From positions 1 to 26,145 of the forward strand of contig JAQYPI010000005.1 in NCBI GenBank assembly GCA_028726925.1: a stretch of DNA of 26,145 nt. The letters are read 5' to 3'. The DNA comes from Caryophanales bacterium (GTDB lineage Bacteria; Bacillota_I; Bacilli_A; RFN20; CAG-826). Shown here piece by piece: positions 15,377-22,063 of this stretch. A program made the position numbers and the translations under genes. The notes beneath the pieces are model-generated. The model did no database searches. It was not told the DNA's origin and saw only the letters and a list, made by a program, of their open reading frames with translations. The number at the start of each line of letters is the position of its first letter. Position 1 is the first letter of the stretch.

Positions 15377-15807
15377 CAGCGCAAAAACTCCCCTTCGCCA
15401 TCCTTGATGTTATCGAGGCGCGAATACACGATTGAAAAAACGATATGGAAAAGCCACACGGCGAAAAACGGGACAAGGAAGGACCAAACGGTCTGGGAAA
15501 GCAAGAAAAAGGCAGGAATCCCAGCGCCCGCTACGATCAAGATGGTCATGACAAGCGAAATCCAACCGGCCTTGGGTTTTTTCACGTAAAACCATGGAAT
15601 CCCTAGATAACCGAGAAAAACGCCTAGAATCGTCATGGTTTTGAGCGATTTGGTCCTCGGAAGCTCCGTCGGTTCCATCTGCTTTACGCACGCGGTGACG
15701 TCCATTGTTTCGTAGTTGGTCGGTATCGGGTTCTTTTGCCCGCAATAGGGGCAAATATCGTAATCACTTTTTGTGATTTCGCGGTTGCAATTTTTGCAAT
15801 TTGGCAT
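15376..15807 (-). CDS. zinc-ribbon and TM2-like membrane protein
   Basis: This 143-residue protein starts with a zinc ribbon (Cys4, Cys7, Cys19, Cys22: CKNC and CPYC), followed by a short linker and a membrane domain from about residue 55. That domain starts TILGVFLGYLGIPWFYVKK...GW, matching the TM2 pattern (a helix, GxxGxxxFY turn, then a second helix); another hydrophobic stretch follows at about 108-128. The ribbon is presumably cytoplasmic. Function is unknown. I chose ATG 15807 because the longer in-frame reading runs back into the dnaJ terminator and dnaJ itself. A TATAAT lies 7 bases before the ATG. It takes the place of prmA between dnaJ and rsmE. Confidence 0.75.
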   Translation of the reverse strand: MPNCKNCNREITKSDYDICPYCGQKNPIPTNYETMDVTACVKQMEPTELPRTKSLKTMTILGVFLGYLGIPWFYVKKPKAGWISLVMTILIVAGAGIPAFFLLSQTVWSFLVPFFAVWLFHIVFSIVYSRLDNIKDGEGEFLR

Positions 15808-15814
15808 GTTACCT

Positions 15815-15820
15815 ATTATA
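15815..15820 (-). promoter_or_regulatory. TATAAT box 7 bases before the TM2-protein start
   Basis: A perfect TATAAT on the minus strand ends 7 bases before ATG 15807. It lies past the dnaJ terminator, where a new promoter is needed for the rsmE-mtaB operon. No convincing -35 is found. A 10-bp palindrome GGCTTAAGCC (15837-15846) lies just upstream and could be an operator. Use of this box would give an almost leaderless mRNA. Confidence 0.5.
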
Positions 15821-15856
15821 GGCCTTCCTCTCGAAAGGCTTAAGCCCTTTCCAATG

Positions 15857-15886
15857 AAAAAAACCTGAGAACCTCGCGGTCTCAGG
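15857..15886 (-). terminator. intrinsic terminator of the hrcA-grpE-dnaK-dnaJ operon
   Basis: On the minus strand CCTGAGA (15886-15880) pairs with TCTCAGG (15870-15864), with two further C-G pairs closing a GCGA tetraloop (GNRA type), followed by seven T (15863-15857). The first arm contains the dnaJ stop codon. Confidence 0.92.
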
Positions 15887-17018
15887 CTTTGAATTTCGAT
15901 TTCCACTTATCGTAGGAACCATCGCCCTTGGACGTCTGGCTTCGGAATTCCTCGAGCAAAGCGCGTTGTGCTTTGCTGAGTTTCGTCGGCGTTGTCACCT
16001 TGATGTGGATGAATTCGTCCCCCGGTTTCTTCGTACGCAGGTCCTGAACGCCCCGGTCGCGGATCTTGAGAACCTCATTTGGCTGGGTCCCTTCCGGGAT
16101 TTTAACAGAAACTTCCCCATAGACCGTCGGGACATCGATGGTGCACCCGAGGGCGCAATCAACGAACGAAAGCGGGATATCGAGATGGATATCGTTCCCG
16201 TCACGCCGGAAATCGGGATGCGGATCGACGATGATTTCAACATAGAGGTCACCGTTAGGTCCTCCGTTGATGCCGCGCCCGCCCTTTCCGGAAAGCCGGA
16301 TCTGCTGGCCGTTATTGATGCCGGCGGGAACGTTGACGGTCAAATCCTTGCGAACGCGGGAATAGCCCTTGCCTCCGCAAACGGAACACGTCTTCTTGAC
16401 GATTTTCCCGTTTCCGCCGCAATGCGGACAGGACACGCGGCTTTGCATGGTCCCGAAAATCGTGCGTTGCTCCTTGGTGACGTAGCCCCGTCCCCCGCAA
16501 TAGGGGCACGAAGCCAAATCCGAGGGAGAATCGGCCCCGGTACCGCCGCAATGGGAGCACGGCTCGTCGTAAGAAACGGGGATCGTGATTTTCTTTCCGC
16601 GGATGGCGTCCATGAAGGAAACGCGATAACGGGTAAGGTTGTCTTGTCCCTTCATCGGCCCGGTCTGGGCCGAGGACCTCTGCGGACCGCCTCCGAAGAA
16701 ACTCGAGAAAATGTCATTCAAATCGACATCCCCGAACCCTTGGGAGGAGAAACCGGACCCGAAGGGGCCGGCTCCGCCTGTGGAACCGCCTTGCTCAAAC
16801 GCGGCATGCCCGAAGCGATCATAGGCGCTGCGCTTTTGATCGTCGCTCAAGCAGTCGTAAGCTTCTTGCACTTCTTTGAATTTTTCCGGAGCATCCGGAT
16901 CGTGGTTGATGTCGGGATGGTATTTTTTGGCGAGTTTGCGATAGGCGCTCTTGATTTCGTCCTTGGTCGCCGATTTCGCGACGCCCAGGACTTCGTAGTA
17001 ATCTCTTTTCTCTGCCAT
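15882..17018 (-). CDS. dnaJ: chaperone protein DnaJ
   Basis: This 378-residue protein is the type I (full-length) Hsp40 co-chaperone that stimulates the DnaK ATPase. The J domain (1-70) has HPD at 34-36. A Gly/Phe-rich region (about 76-110) follows, then four CxxCxGxG zinc repeats at 154-161, 171-178, 197-204 and 211-218, and the C-terminal substrate-binding domains. AAAGGAGG precedes the ATG at 17018. It is the last gene of the heat-shock operon; its stop codon is inside the terminator stem. Confidence 0.97.
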   Translation of the reverse strand: MAEKRDYYEVLGVAKSATKDEIKSAYRKLAKKYHPDINHDPDAPEKFKEVQEAYDCLSDDQKRSAYDRFGHAAFEQGGSTGGAGPFGSGFSSQGFGDVDLNDIFSSFFGGGPQRSSAQTGPMKGQDNLTRYRVSFMDAIRGKKITIPVSYDEPCSHCGGTGADSPSDLASCPYCGGRGYVTKEQRTIFGTMQSRVSCPHCGGNGKIVKKTCSVCGGKGYSRVRKDLTVNVPAGINNGQQIRLSGKGGRGINGGPNGDLYVEIIVDPHPDFRRDGNDIHLDIPLSFVDCALGCTIDVPTVYGEVSVKIPEGTQPNEVLKIRDRGVQDLRTKKPGDEFIHIKVTTPTKLSKAQRALLEEFRSQTSKGDGSYDKWKSKFKA

Positions 17019-17045
17019 GGAATCCTCCTTTCCCTAAAGAACGCG

Positions 17046-17075
17046 CATAACGGCGCCGATGGAGGCGCCGTTATG
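17046..17075 (-). other. 12-bp perfect hairpin between dnaK and dnaJ
   Basis: CATAACGGCGCC (17046-17057) and GGCGCCGTTATG (17064-17075) are perfect inverted repeats around a 6-base loop. No T-run follows on the minus strand, so it is not a standard terminator. It lies 13 bases after the dnaK stop and 27 bases before dnaJ. It could stabilise the 3' end of dnaK mRNA or lower dnaJ output relative to dnaK. Confidence 0.75.
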
Positions 17076-17088
17076 GAACAGGTTTCGA

Positions 17089-18918
17089 TTACTTCTTGTC
17101 GGTGAAGTCCGCGTCGACGACATCATCCGCCGTCTCGTTTCCTTCGCCTTTGGCGTTTGCGGCGCCATTCGGTTGGGAACCGGCGCCTTGCTGGGCCTGG
17201 TAAGCCTGATTCGCCGCGTCTTCAAGACGACCGACGATCTCGCGAAGCTTTTCGATGTCGTTGCTTGCCAACGCGCCGCTCGCCTCATCGCGCAGGGCGG
17301 TGAGTTGCTGCTTTTGGTCCTCGGGAATCTTGTCGCCTTGTTCTTGGAGGGTGCGGTTGATCTGGTCGACGTAGGACTGGGCCTTGTTCTTGACCTCGAT
17401 ATCGCCTTTCCTCTTCTCGTCTTCGGCTTTATGCTCTTCGGCTTCTTTGATCATGCGATCGATGTCCTCTTTGGAAAGGCCATTGCTGTTTTGGATCGTG
17501 ATGTCGGCGGTCTTCTGGGTGTCGAGGTCCTTGGCGCTGACCTTGACGATGCCATTGACGTCGATCGAGAACTTGACCTCAATGCGCGGCGTTCCACGGG
17601 GAGCCGGGCGGATGCCGGAAAGCTGGAAGTGGCCGAGCAATTTGTTGTCGTGGGCCATCGGGCGCTCGCCTTGGTAGACCATGATGTCAACCGCCGGCTG
17701 ATTGTCTTCCGCGGTCGAGAAGACTTGGGATTTTTCCGTCGGGATCGTGGTATTGCGGGTGATGAGCGGAGTCATGACGCCACCGAGGGTCTCGATGCCG
17801 AGGGTAAGGGGCGTGACGTCCAGCAAGACGACGTCTTTGACATCGCCGGCGATGATGGCGCCTTGGACGGCGGCACCGGCGGAAACCGCCTCATCCGGGT
17901 TGACGGAAAGGTTGATGGAATGGCCAGTGACCGATTTCACCATCTCCTGGACGGCCGGCATGCGGGTGGAACCACCGATCATGAGGATCTCATTGATGTC
18001 AGAGTAAGAGAGATGGGCATCGCTCATCGCTTTCTGCATCGGGGCTTTGCAGCGCTCGAGAAGCGGACGGGTGAGTTCTTGGAACTTGGCGCGGCTAAGG
18101 GTGGTCTCGAAGTTGATCGGGCCATTCGCGCTCATGCCGATGAACGGGAGAGAAATCGTGGTCTCGAGGGAGCTCGAAAGCTCGATCTTAGCGCGTTCGG
18201 CCGCATCCACGAAGCGTTGACGGGCCATCTTGTCGGTGAGGGACACGCCGGTTTCAATCTGAATTTGGGATTGGATCCAATCGGCGATCACGTGGTCCCA
18301 ATCGTCGCCGCCAAGGAGGGTATCGCCGGAAGTCGAGAGGACTTCGAAGGTGCCGTCGCCGATTTCGAGGACCGAAACGTCGAGGGTGCCGCCGCCGAGG
18401 TCGAAGACGAGGACTTTCTCGTTCTTCTCGCTATCAACGCCATAGGCAAGGCAAGCCGCAGTCGGTTCGTTGATGATGCGAACGACTTCGAGCCCCGCGA
18501 TGGTGCCGGCGTCCTTCGTGGCTTGACGCTGGGCGTCGTTGAAATAAGCGGGGACGGTGATGACGGCCTTTTTGACCGGCTGGCCGAGGTTCTTCTCGGC
18601 ATAAGACTTCATGTAAGCGAGGACTTTCGAGGAAATCTCTTGCGGGGTGAAATCCTTGTTGACGCAGTTGATGTGGAACTTTTCGGAGCTCCCCATTTTC
18701 CTTTTCGCACTCGAAACGGTGTCCGGGTTGGTGATCGCCTGGCGCTTCGCGGCGTTGCCGACGATTTCCTCGCCACTAGCTTTGAAGGCGACGACGGAAG
18801 GGGTCGTGTTCGTGCCTTCGGGATTCGGGATGACTTTGACTTTGCCGTCCGCCTGCATATAAGAAATGACGGAGTTGGTCGTACCAAGGTCAATACCGAC
18901 AATAACTTCTTTTGCCAT
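17089..18918 (-). CDS. dnaK: chaperone protein DnaK (Hsp70)
   Basis: This 609-residue Hsp70 has the N-terminal ATPase domain starting with GIDLGTTNSVIS (8-19), the phosphate-2 segment FDLGGGTLDVS, the adenosine-binding IGGSTRMP, and the linker DVVLLDVTPL leading into the substrate-binding domain. The C-terminal lid ends in a Gly/Asn/Ala-rich tail with DDVVDADF close to the end, typical of bacterial DnaK. The actin-like domain has the shorter Gram-positive form and the total length matches Bacillota DnaK. AAAGGAG precedes the ATG at 18918. It lies 18 bases after grpE and works with GrpE and DnaJ. Confidence 0.98.
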   Translation of the reverse strand: MAKEVIVGIDLGTTNSVISYMQADGKVKVIPNPEGTNTTPSVVAFKASGEEIVGNAAKRQAITNPDTVSSAKRKMGSSEKFHINCVNKDFTPQEISSKVLAYMKSYAEKNLGQPVKKAVITVPAYFNDAQRQATKDAGTIAGLEVVRIINEPTAACLAYGVDSEKNEKVLVFDLGGGTLDVSVLEIGDGTFEVLSTSGDTLLGGDDWDHVIADWIQSQIQIETGVSLTDKMARQRFVDAAERAKIELSSSLETTISLPFIGMSANGPINFETTLSRAKFQELTRPLLERCKAPMQKAMSDAHLSYSDINEILMIGGSTRMPAVQEMVKSVTGHSINLSVNPDEAVSAGAAVQGAIIAGDVKDVVLLDVTPLTLGIETLGGVMTPLITRNTTIPTEKSQVFSTAEDNQPAVDIMVYQGERPMAHDNKLLGHFQLSGIRPAPRGTPRIEVKFSIDVNGIVKVSAKDLDTQKTADITIQNSNGLSKEDIDRMIKEAEEHKAEDEKRKGDIEVKNKAQSYVDQINRTLQEQGDKIPEDQKQQLTALRDEASGALASNDIEKLREIVGRLEDAANQAYQAQQGAGSQPNGAANAKGEGNETADDVVDADFTDKK

Positions 18919-18936
18919 ATTTCATGTTCTCCTTTA

Positions 18937-19578
18937 TCACGCTTTCGCGCTTTGTTTTTGATTATCCGCAGTTTCGGGAGCTTTTTCCTCCGAGGCTTTC
19001 TGCGGGGCCTTCGCCACGTAAACCATGGCGGCCCGGATCATGCGATCGTGAAGCTTGTAGCCTTTTGCGGCAACGCGCACGACCTTGCCGGGAGCAACGT
19101 CCTCGGTTTCGGTCATTTCGACCGCGTGCATCGTGTTTTCGTTGTAATCGTCTCCGACTTTCGGGCAAATCTCGGTGACGCCTTCGTTTGTGAGCGAATC
19201 GACGATTTGGTTGTAGATATAGGTGAATCCGATTTGATAATTCATGGATTCCTTCGTCGGGGCCGGCATCTCGAGAGCCATGTGGAAGCTATCGAGGGCG
19301 GGGAGTAGGTTTTCCAGGAATCCCTCGGCGCGATAGCGGATCGCGGAGCGGGATTCTTCCTCGAGGGAGCGACGAAGGTTTTGGGTGTCGGCGAAGGCTT
19401 TGTAATACTCGTTTTTCCAATGATCGCGATCGGCTAGCGCCTTCGCGAGCTCGGCTTTTACCTGCTCGGTTTCGGCTTCGGCTTTCTCGAGCTTGGCGCG
19501 GGAGACCTTCTTTCCGTTATCCGCTTCCTTTTCGTCGTTTTCTATGCTTTCGGGGTTCCGTTTTTCCTCTGGGGACAT
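18937..19578 (-). CDS. grpE: nucleotide exchange factor GrpE
   Basis: This 213-residue protein releases ADP from DnaK. It has an acidic, disordered N-terminus, a long coiled coil (about 25-80, KLEKAEAETEQVKAELAKAL onward), then the dimer/four-helix segment with ENLLPALDSFHMAL and the beta-wing domain ending in KGYKLHDRMIRAAMVYVAK, the GrpE signature. A Lys/Ala/Glu-rich tail follows. The start at 19578 lies 37 bases inside the end of hrcA and has AAAGGAG at a slightly long distance. Confidence 0.96.
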   Translation of the reverse strand: MSPEEKRNPESIENDEKEADNGKKVSRAKLEKAEAETEQVKAELAKALADRDHWKNEYYKAFADTQNLRRSLEEESRSAIRYRAEGFLENLLPALDSFHMALEMPAPTKESMNYQIGFTYIYNQIVDSLTNEGVTEICPKVGDDYNENTMHAVEMTETEDVAPGKVVRVAAKGYKLHDRMIRAAMVYVAKAPQKASEEKAPETADNQKQSAKA

Positions 19579-20609
19579 TCTTCTGATTCTCCTTTCTCTC
19601 CGATTTGGCTGAAGTAATCATCGAGCGTTTCGCTGACGTATTGAAGCATGGAGACCGCCAAATCGTAGTCCATGCGGGAAGGGCCGACGAGATTCAAGGT
19701 CGTGTTCTGCCCGTCTGGCGTTTTCACTTGCGCACTCAGGATGGCCATTTCCCCGAGATCCGGATTGTCGGAAATGCTCATCTTGACGCCATCCCCGGAA
19801 GGACTCGCGCCTTCCAAGGCCTTTCGCATCGCTTCCGGGTCGTCGATGAGTTCGAGGACCTTGCGAAGCTTTTTTGCGTCTTCGGCGAATTCCGGCTGGT
19901 CGAGCAAGTTCTCTTTCCCATAGAGATTCATGCGATTGCCGGCGAAATTGAGGAAGGCGGCGATCAAGGCTTGATACACGGCGTCTTGCCCGATCAAGTA
20001 ATCTTTGATGGCCGGTTGCATGGCCCGCATCTTCGGCACGAGGTCGGCGACGGGGGTTCCGGAGAGACGCTCGTTCAAGACCGAAACGGCCTTGACGACG
20101 TCCTGCACATTGCGCCCGTCTTGGATCAGGAAGGTTTTGTTCTCGACATACCCTTGGTCGGTGACGAATACCGCGGTGGCGGTATGGGGGCCGATGGGGA
20201 TGACTTGGACGGAAACGAGACGTTCTTCCTCGACTTTCGGGCCGAGCACCACGGAAGCGAGGTTCGTCATGTTGCTGAGAATCTCGCAGCTTTCCCGGAT
20301 GATTTCCTCGACGGATTTGCTGCGTTGTTCCAAGACGGATTCCAAGGCATAGCGGACATTTTCATCAAACCTCTTCTGACGAAGATTATTGACGTAGTAT
20401 TCGTATCCTCTCGCCGAGGGAACACGTCCCGCGGAAGTGTGCGGTTTTTCAAGGAAACCGTCCTTTTCCAGAGCGAGCATCTCGTTTCGAATCGTGGCGG
20501 ACGAGACATCCAAGCCGTATTTCTCGATAAGGGTTTTGCTCCCGACCGGTTTCGCGGTCTTGATGAACTCTTCGACGATCAGTTTCAGGATTTGATCGCG
20601 TCTCGTCAT
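19542..20609 (-). CDS. hrcA: heat-inducible transcription repressor HrcA
   Basis: This 355-residue protein represses class I heat-shock genes by binding CIRCE operators; its activity depends on GroEL in studied Bacillota. The N-terminal winged helix (1-70) has VGSKTLIEKYGLDVSSATIRNEM and the wing with TSAGRVPSARGYEYYV. The rest is the GAF-like and dimerisation part. AAGGAGG precedes the ATG at 20609. Its own promoter carries two CIRCE-like sites, so autoregulation is very likely. It is the first gene of hrcA-grpE-dnaK-dnaJ. Confidence 0.97.
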   Translation of the reverse strand: MTRRDQILKLIVEEFIKTAKPVGSKTLIEKYGLDVSSATIRNEMLALEKDGFLEKPHTSAGRVPSARGYEYYVNNLRQKRFDENVRYALESVLEQRSKSVEEIIRESCEILSNMTNLASVVLGPKVEEERLVSVQVIPIGPHTATAVFVTDQGYVENKTFLIQDGRNVQDVVKAVSVLNERLSGTPVADLVPKMRAMQPAIKDYLIGQDAVYQALIAAFLNFAGNRMNLYGKENLLDQPEFAEDAKKLRKVLELIDDPEAMRKALEGASPSGDGVKMSISDNPDLGEMAILSAQVKTPDGQNTTLNLVGPSRMDYDLAVSMLQYVSETLDDYFSQIGEKGESEECPQRKNGTPKA

Positions 20610-20621
20610 GGTTCCTCCTTC

Positions 20622-20648
20622 CTAGCAGTCATTCTTTCTGAGTGCTAG
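20622..20648. promoter_or_regulatory. proximal CIRCE operator (HrcA site)
   Basis: CTAGCAGTC-N9-GAGTGCTAG differs from the CIRCE consensus TTAGCACTC-N9-GAGTGCTAA at two positions in one arm and one in the other. It covers the expected transcription start and early leader of hrcA, just before the SD. Confidence 0.9.
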
Positions 20649-20652
20649 GGAA

Positions 20653-20680
20653 ATTATAAGCCTCTTGTTAGCACTGTCAA
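20653..20680 (-). promoter_or_regulatory. consensus sigma-A promoter of the hrcA operon
   Basis: The minus strand carries a perfect TTGACA (20675-20680) and a perfect TATAAT (20653-20658) separated by 16 bases. The -35 lies inside the distal CIRCE-like site and the predicted start falls in the proximal one. Confidence 0.93.
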
Positions 20681-20694
20681 CATGGGATTGCTAA
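20668..20694. promoter_or_regulatory. distal CIRCE operator (second HrcA site)
   Basis: TTAGCACTG-N9-GATTGCTAA has one mismatch per arm to the CIRCE consensus and the standard 9-base spacer. It overlaps the -35 box and starts 16 bases after the end of hemW. Its centre is 46 bases from that of the proximal CIRCE. Confidence 0.85.
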
Positions 20695-20709
20695 ATCTTT
20701 TCGATTCCG

Positions 20710-21819
20710 TTATGTTTCCGGGAAGAGATCGACGAGGACGGAATCCAAAAGGAGCAAGCCACGGTCCGTGCAAGCCCATCGGTCATTCGTGGCGACAAGA
20801 AGCCCGCGTTCTTGGAGCGCCGCCGCTTTGGGGCACTTTTCAAGAAAGGACGAATGGAACCGCTTTTCAAAATCGATTTCTCGAAACCCTTCTTCCAAGC
20901 GAAGGTTCGTCAGCAAAAAATAACGAAGGTCGTCGTCCTTGCTCACGACCTCTTCCGTCTCTCTCTTGCGCGCGTTCTTTATATATAAAGGGAGGGAGCG
21001 GACGTTCGTGTAGCGGACCCCGCCAACGTAACCGGAAGCCCCAAGGCCCGCCCCATAGTATTCCTCGTCCTTCCAATACGTTCGATTGTGTCGGCTTTCC
21101 GAACCTTTGAGGGCGAAATTCGAGACCTCGTATCGGCGATACCCTTTCTTTCGAAGCACGTCCAAAATCGCCTCGTACATATCCGCCTGCACGTCCTGAG
21201 ATGCCTCTTGGTATCCCCTCACCCCAAGAATGCTGCCCGATTCCAGAATCAACGAATAGGTCGAGATGTGAGGGACCCCAAGGCCCGAAAAAGCCAAAAG
21301 ATCTCGTTCGAATTCCTCGGGCGTTTCCCCGGGCAAGGCGTACATGAAATCGACATTCACGTTAGCGATGCCCGCCCGCGCGAGCATTTGCAGGCATTCC
21401 CGGACGTTTTCAGGGGTGTGGTGACGCCTCAAAAGAGCCAAAAGCCGAGGAGAGAACGTCTGCACCCCAAGGGAAACGCGGTTCACTCCGTTTCGCGCCA
21501 TGATGGCAACTTTTTCCGCGGAAAGACTATCGGGATTCGCCTCGACCGTAAATTCCCCGCCCGGCCCAAGCAACGGCGCGAGGCGTTGGAGCAGCGACGT
21601 GAAAAGGGGGTCTGCTAAAGAAGTCGGCGTCCCGCCGCCCACATAAAGGGTTTCGAGGGAGTTTGGAACGATGCGAAAGGAATCGATTTCATCAAAAAGG
21701 GCCGGGATATACTCCCTGGCCCATGGTTCTCGGTAAATGAGTTTGCAAAAATCGCAATAGGAGCATATGTCCCGGCAAAAAGGAACGTGTACGTAGAGAG
21801 ATCGTGGCAACGAAGGCAT
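20710..21819 (-). CDS. hemW: radical-SAM heme chaperone HemW
   Basis: This 369-residue radical-SAM protein matches HemW, formerly annotated as oxygen-independent coproporphyrinogen oxidase. The cluster motif is C15-x3-C19-x2-C22 with a further Cys25 (PFCRDICSYCDFCK); SAM-binding landmarks include YVGGGTPT, FTVEANPDS and SLGVQTFSPRLL. The C-terminal HemN_C-like region has RYEVSNFALKG and GLGASGY. HemW proteins bind heme for delivery to respiratory enzymes. No heme-synthesis genes are in view, so its client here is unknown. The start is one base after the stop of the upstream 80-residue gene. The lepA...hemW-hrcA neighbourhood is typical of Bacillota. Confidence 0.94.
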   Translation of the reverse strand: MPSLPRSLYVHVPFCRDICSYCDFCKLIYREPWAREYIPALFDEIDSFRIVPNSLETLYVGGGTPTSLADPLFTSLLQRLAPLLGPGGEFTVEANPDSLSAEKVAIMARNGVNRVSLGVQTFSPRLLALLRRHHTPENVRECLQMLARAGIANVNVDFMYALPGETPEEFERDLLAFSGLGVPHISTYSLILESGSILGVRGYQEASQDVQADMYEAILDVLRKKGYRRYEVSNFALKGSESRHNRTYWKDEEYYGAGLGASGYVGGVRYTNVRSLPLYIKNARKRETEEVVSKDDDLRYFLLTNLRLEEGFREIDFEKRFHSSFLEKCPKAAALQERGLLVATNDRWACTDRGLLLLDSVLVDLFPET

Positions 21820-21820
21820 C

Positions 21821-22063
21821 TTACTTCTTCTTGTTGCTGTCCTCGTACTCTTGCATCGCCGTTTTCGCTTCGTTATCTTCGACGGGCTGGAGGATGCGGT
21901 CCAGCTCTTCTTGGGCGACTTCCTTGTCGGATTTCGGCTTGTCCTGATTCTGGAATGGCTTCACGTGCTTCTTCACGAGAATGACCGCGAGGACGATGAC
22001 GCCGAAGACGGCGACGATGATGACGGGCGTTAGCCAGCCCATGCTGTCAGCGAATACAATCAT
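21821..22063 (-). CDS. 80-residue single-pass membrane protein
   Basis: I do not recognise a family. One hydrophobic helix (about 11-30, LTPVIIVAVFGVIVLAVILV) is followed by a basic stretch (KKHVKP) that predicts an outside N-terminus and a cytoplasmic C-terminal tail of about 48 charged residues ending in Lys-Lys-Lys. Its ATG overlaps the TGA of the upstream Fic-like gene (ATGA) and its stop is one base before hemW, so the three genes look co-transcribed and co-translated. The coding frame is tightly fitted between neighbours, which supports it being real. It might anchor the Fic-like protein or HemW to the membrane; this is only a suggestion from position. Confidence 0.75.
   Translation of the reverse strand: MIVFADSMGWLTPVIIVAVFGVIVLAVILVKKHVKPFQNQDKPKSDKEVAQEELDRILQPVEDNEAKTAMQEYEDSNKKK

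Noticed and set aside
15808..15906. 33-codon N-terminal extension of the TM2 protein
   Set aside because: It runs through the dnaJ terminator and the dnaJ end, and the zinc ribbon starts naturally with MPNCKNC at 15807.
17059..19308. 749-codon open frame on the plus strand opposite dnaK and grpE
   Set aside because: It mirrors the codon bias of dnaK, has a low-complexity composition with no recognisable domain, and dnaK on the other strand is certain.
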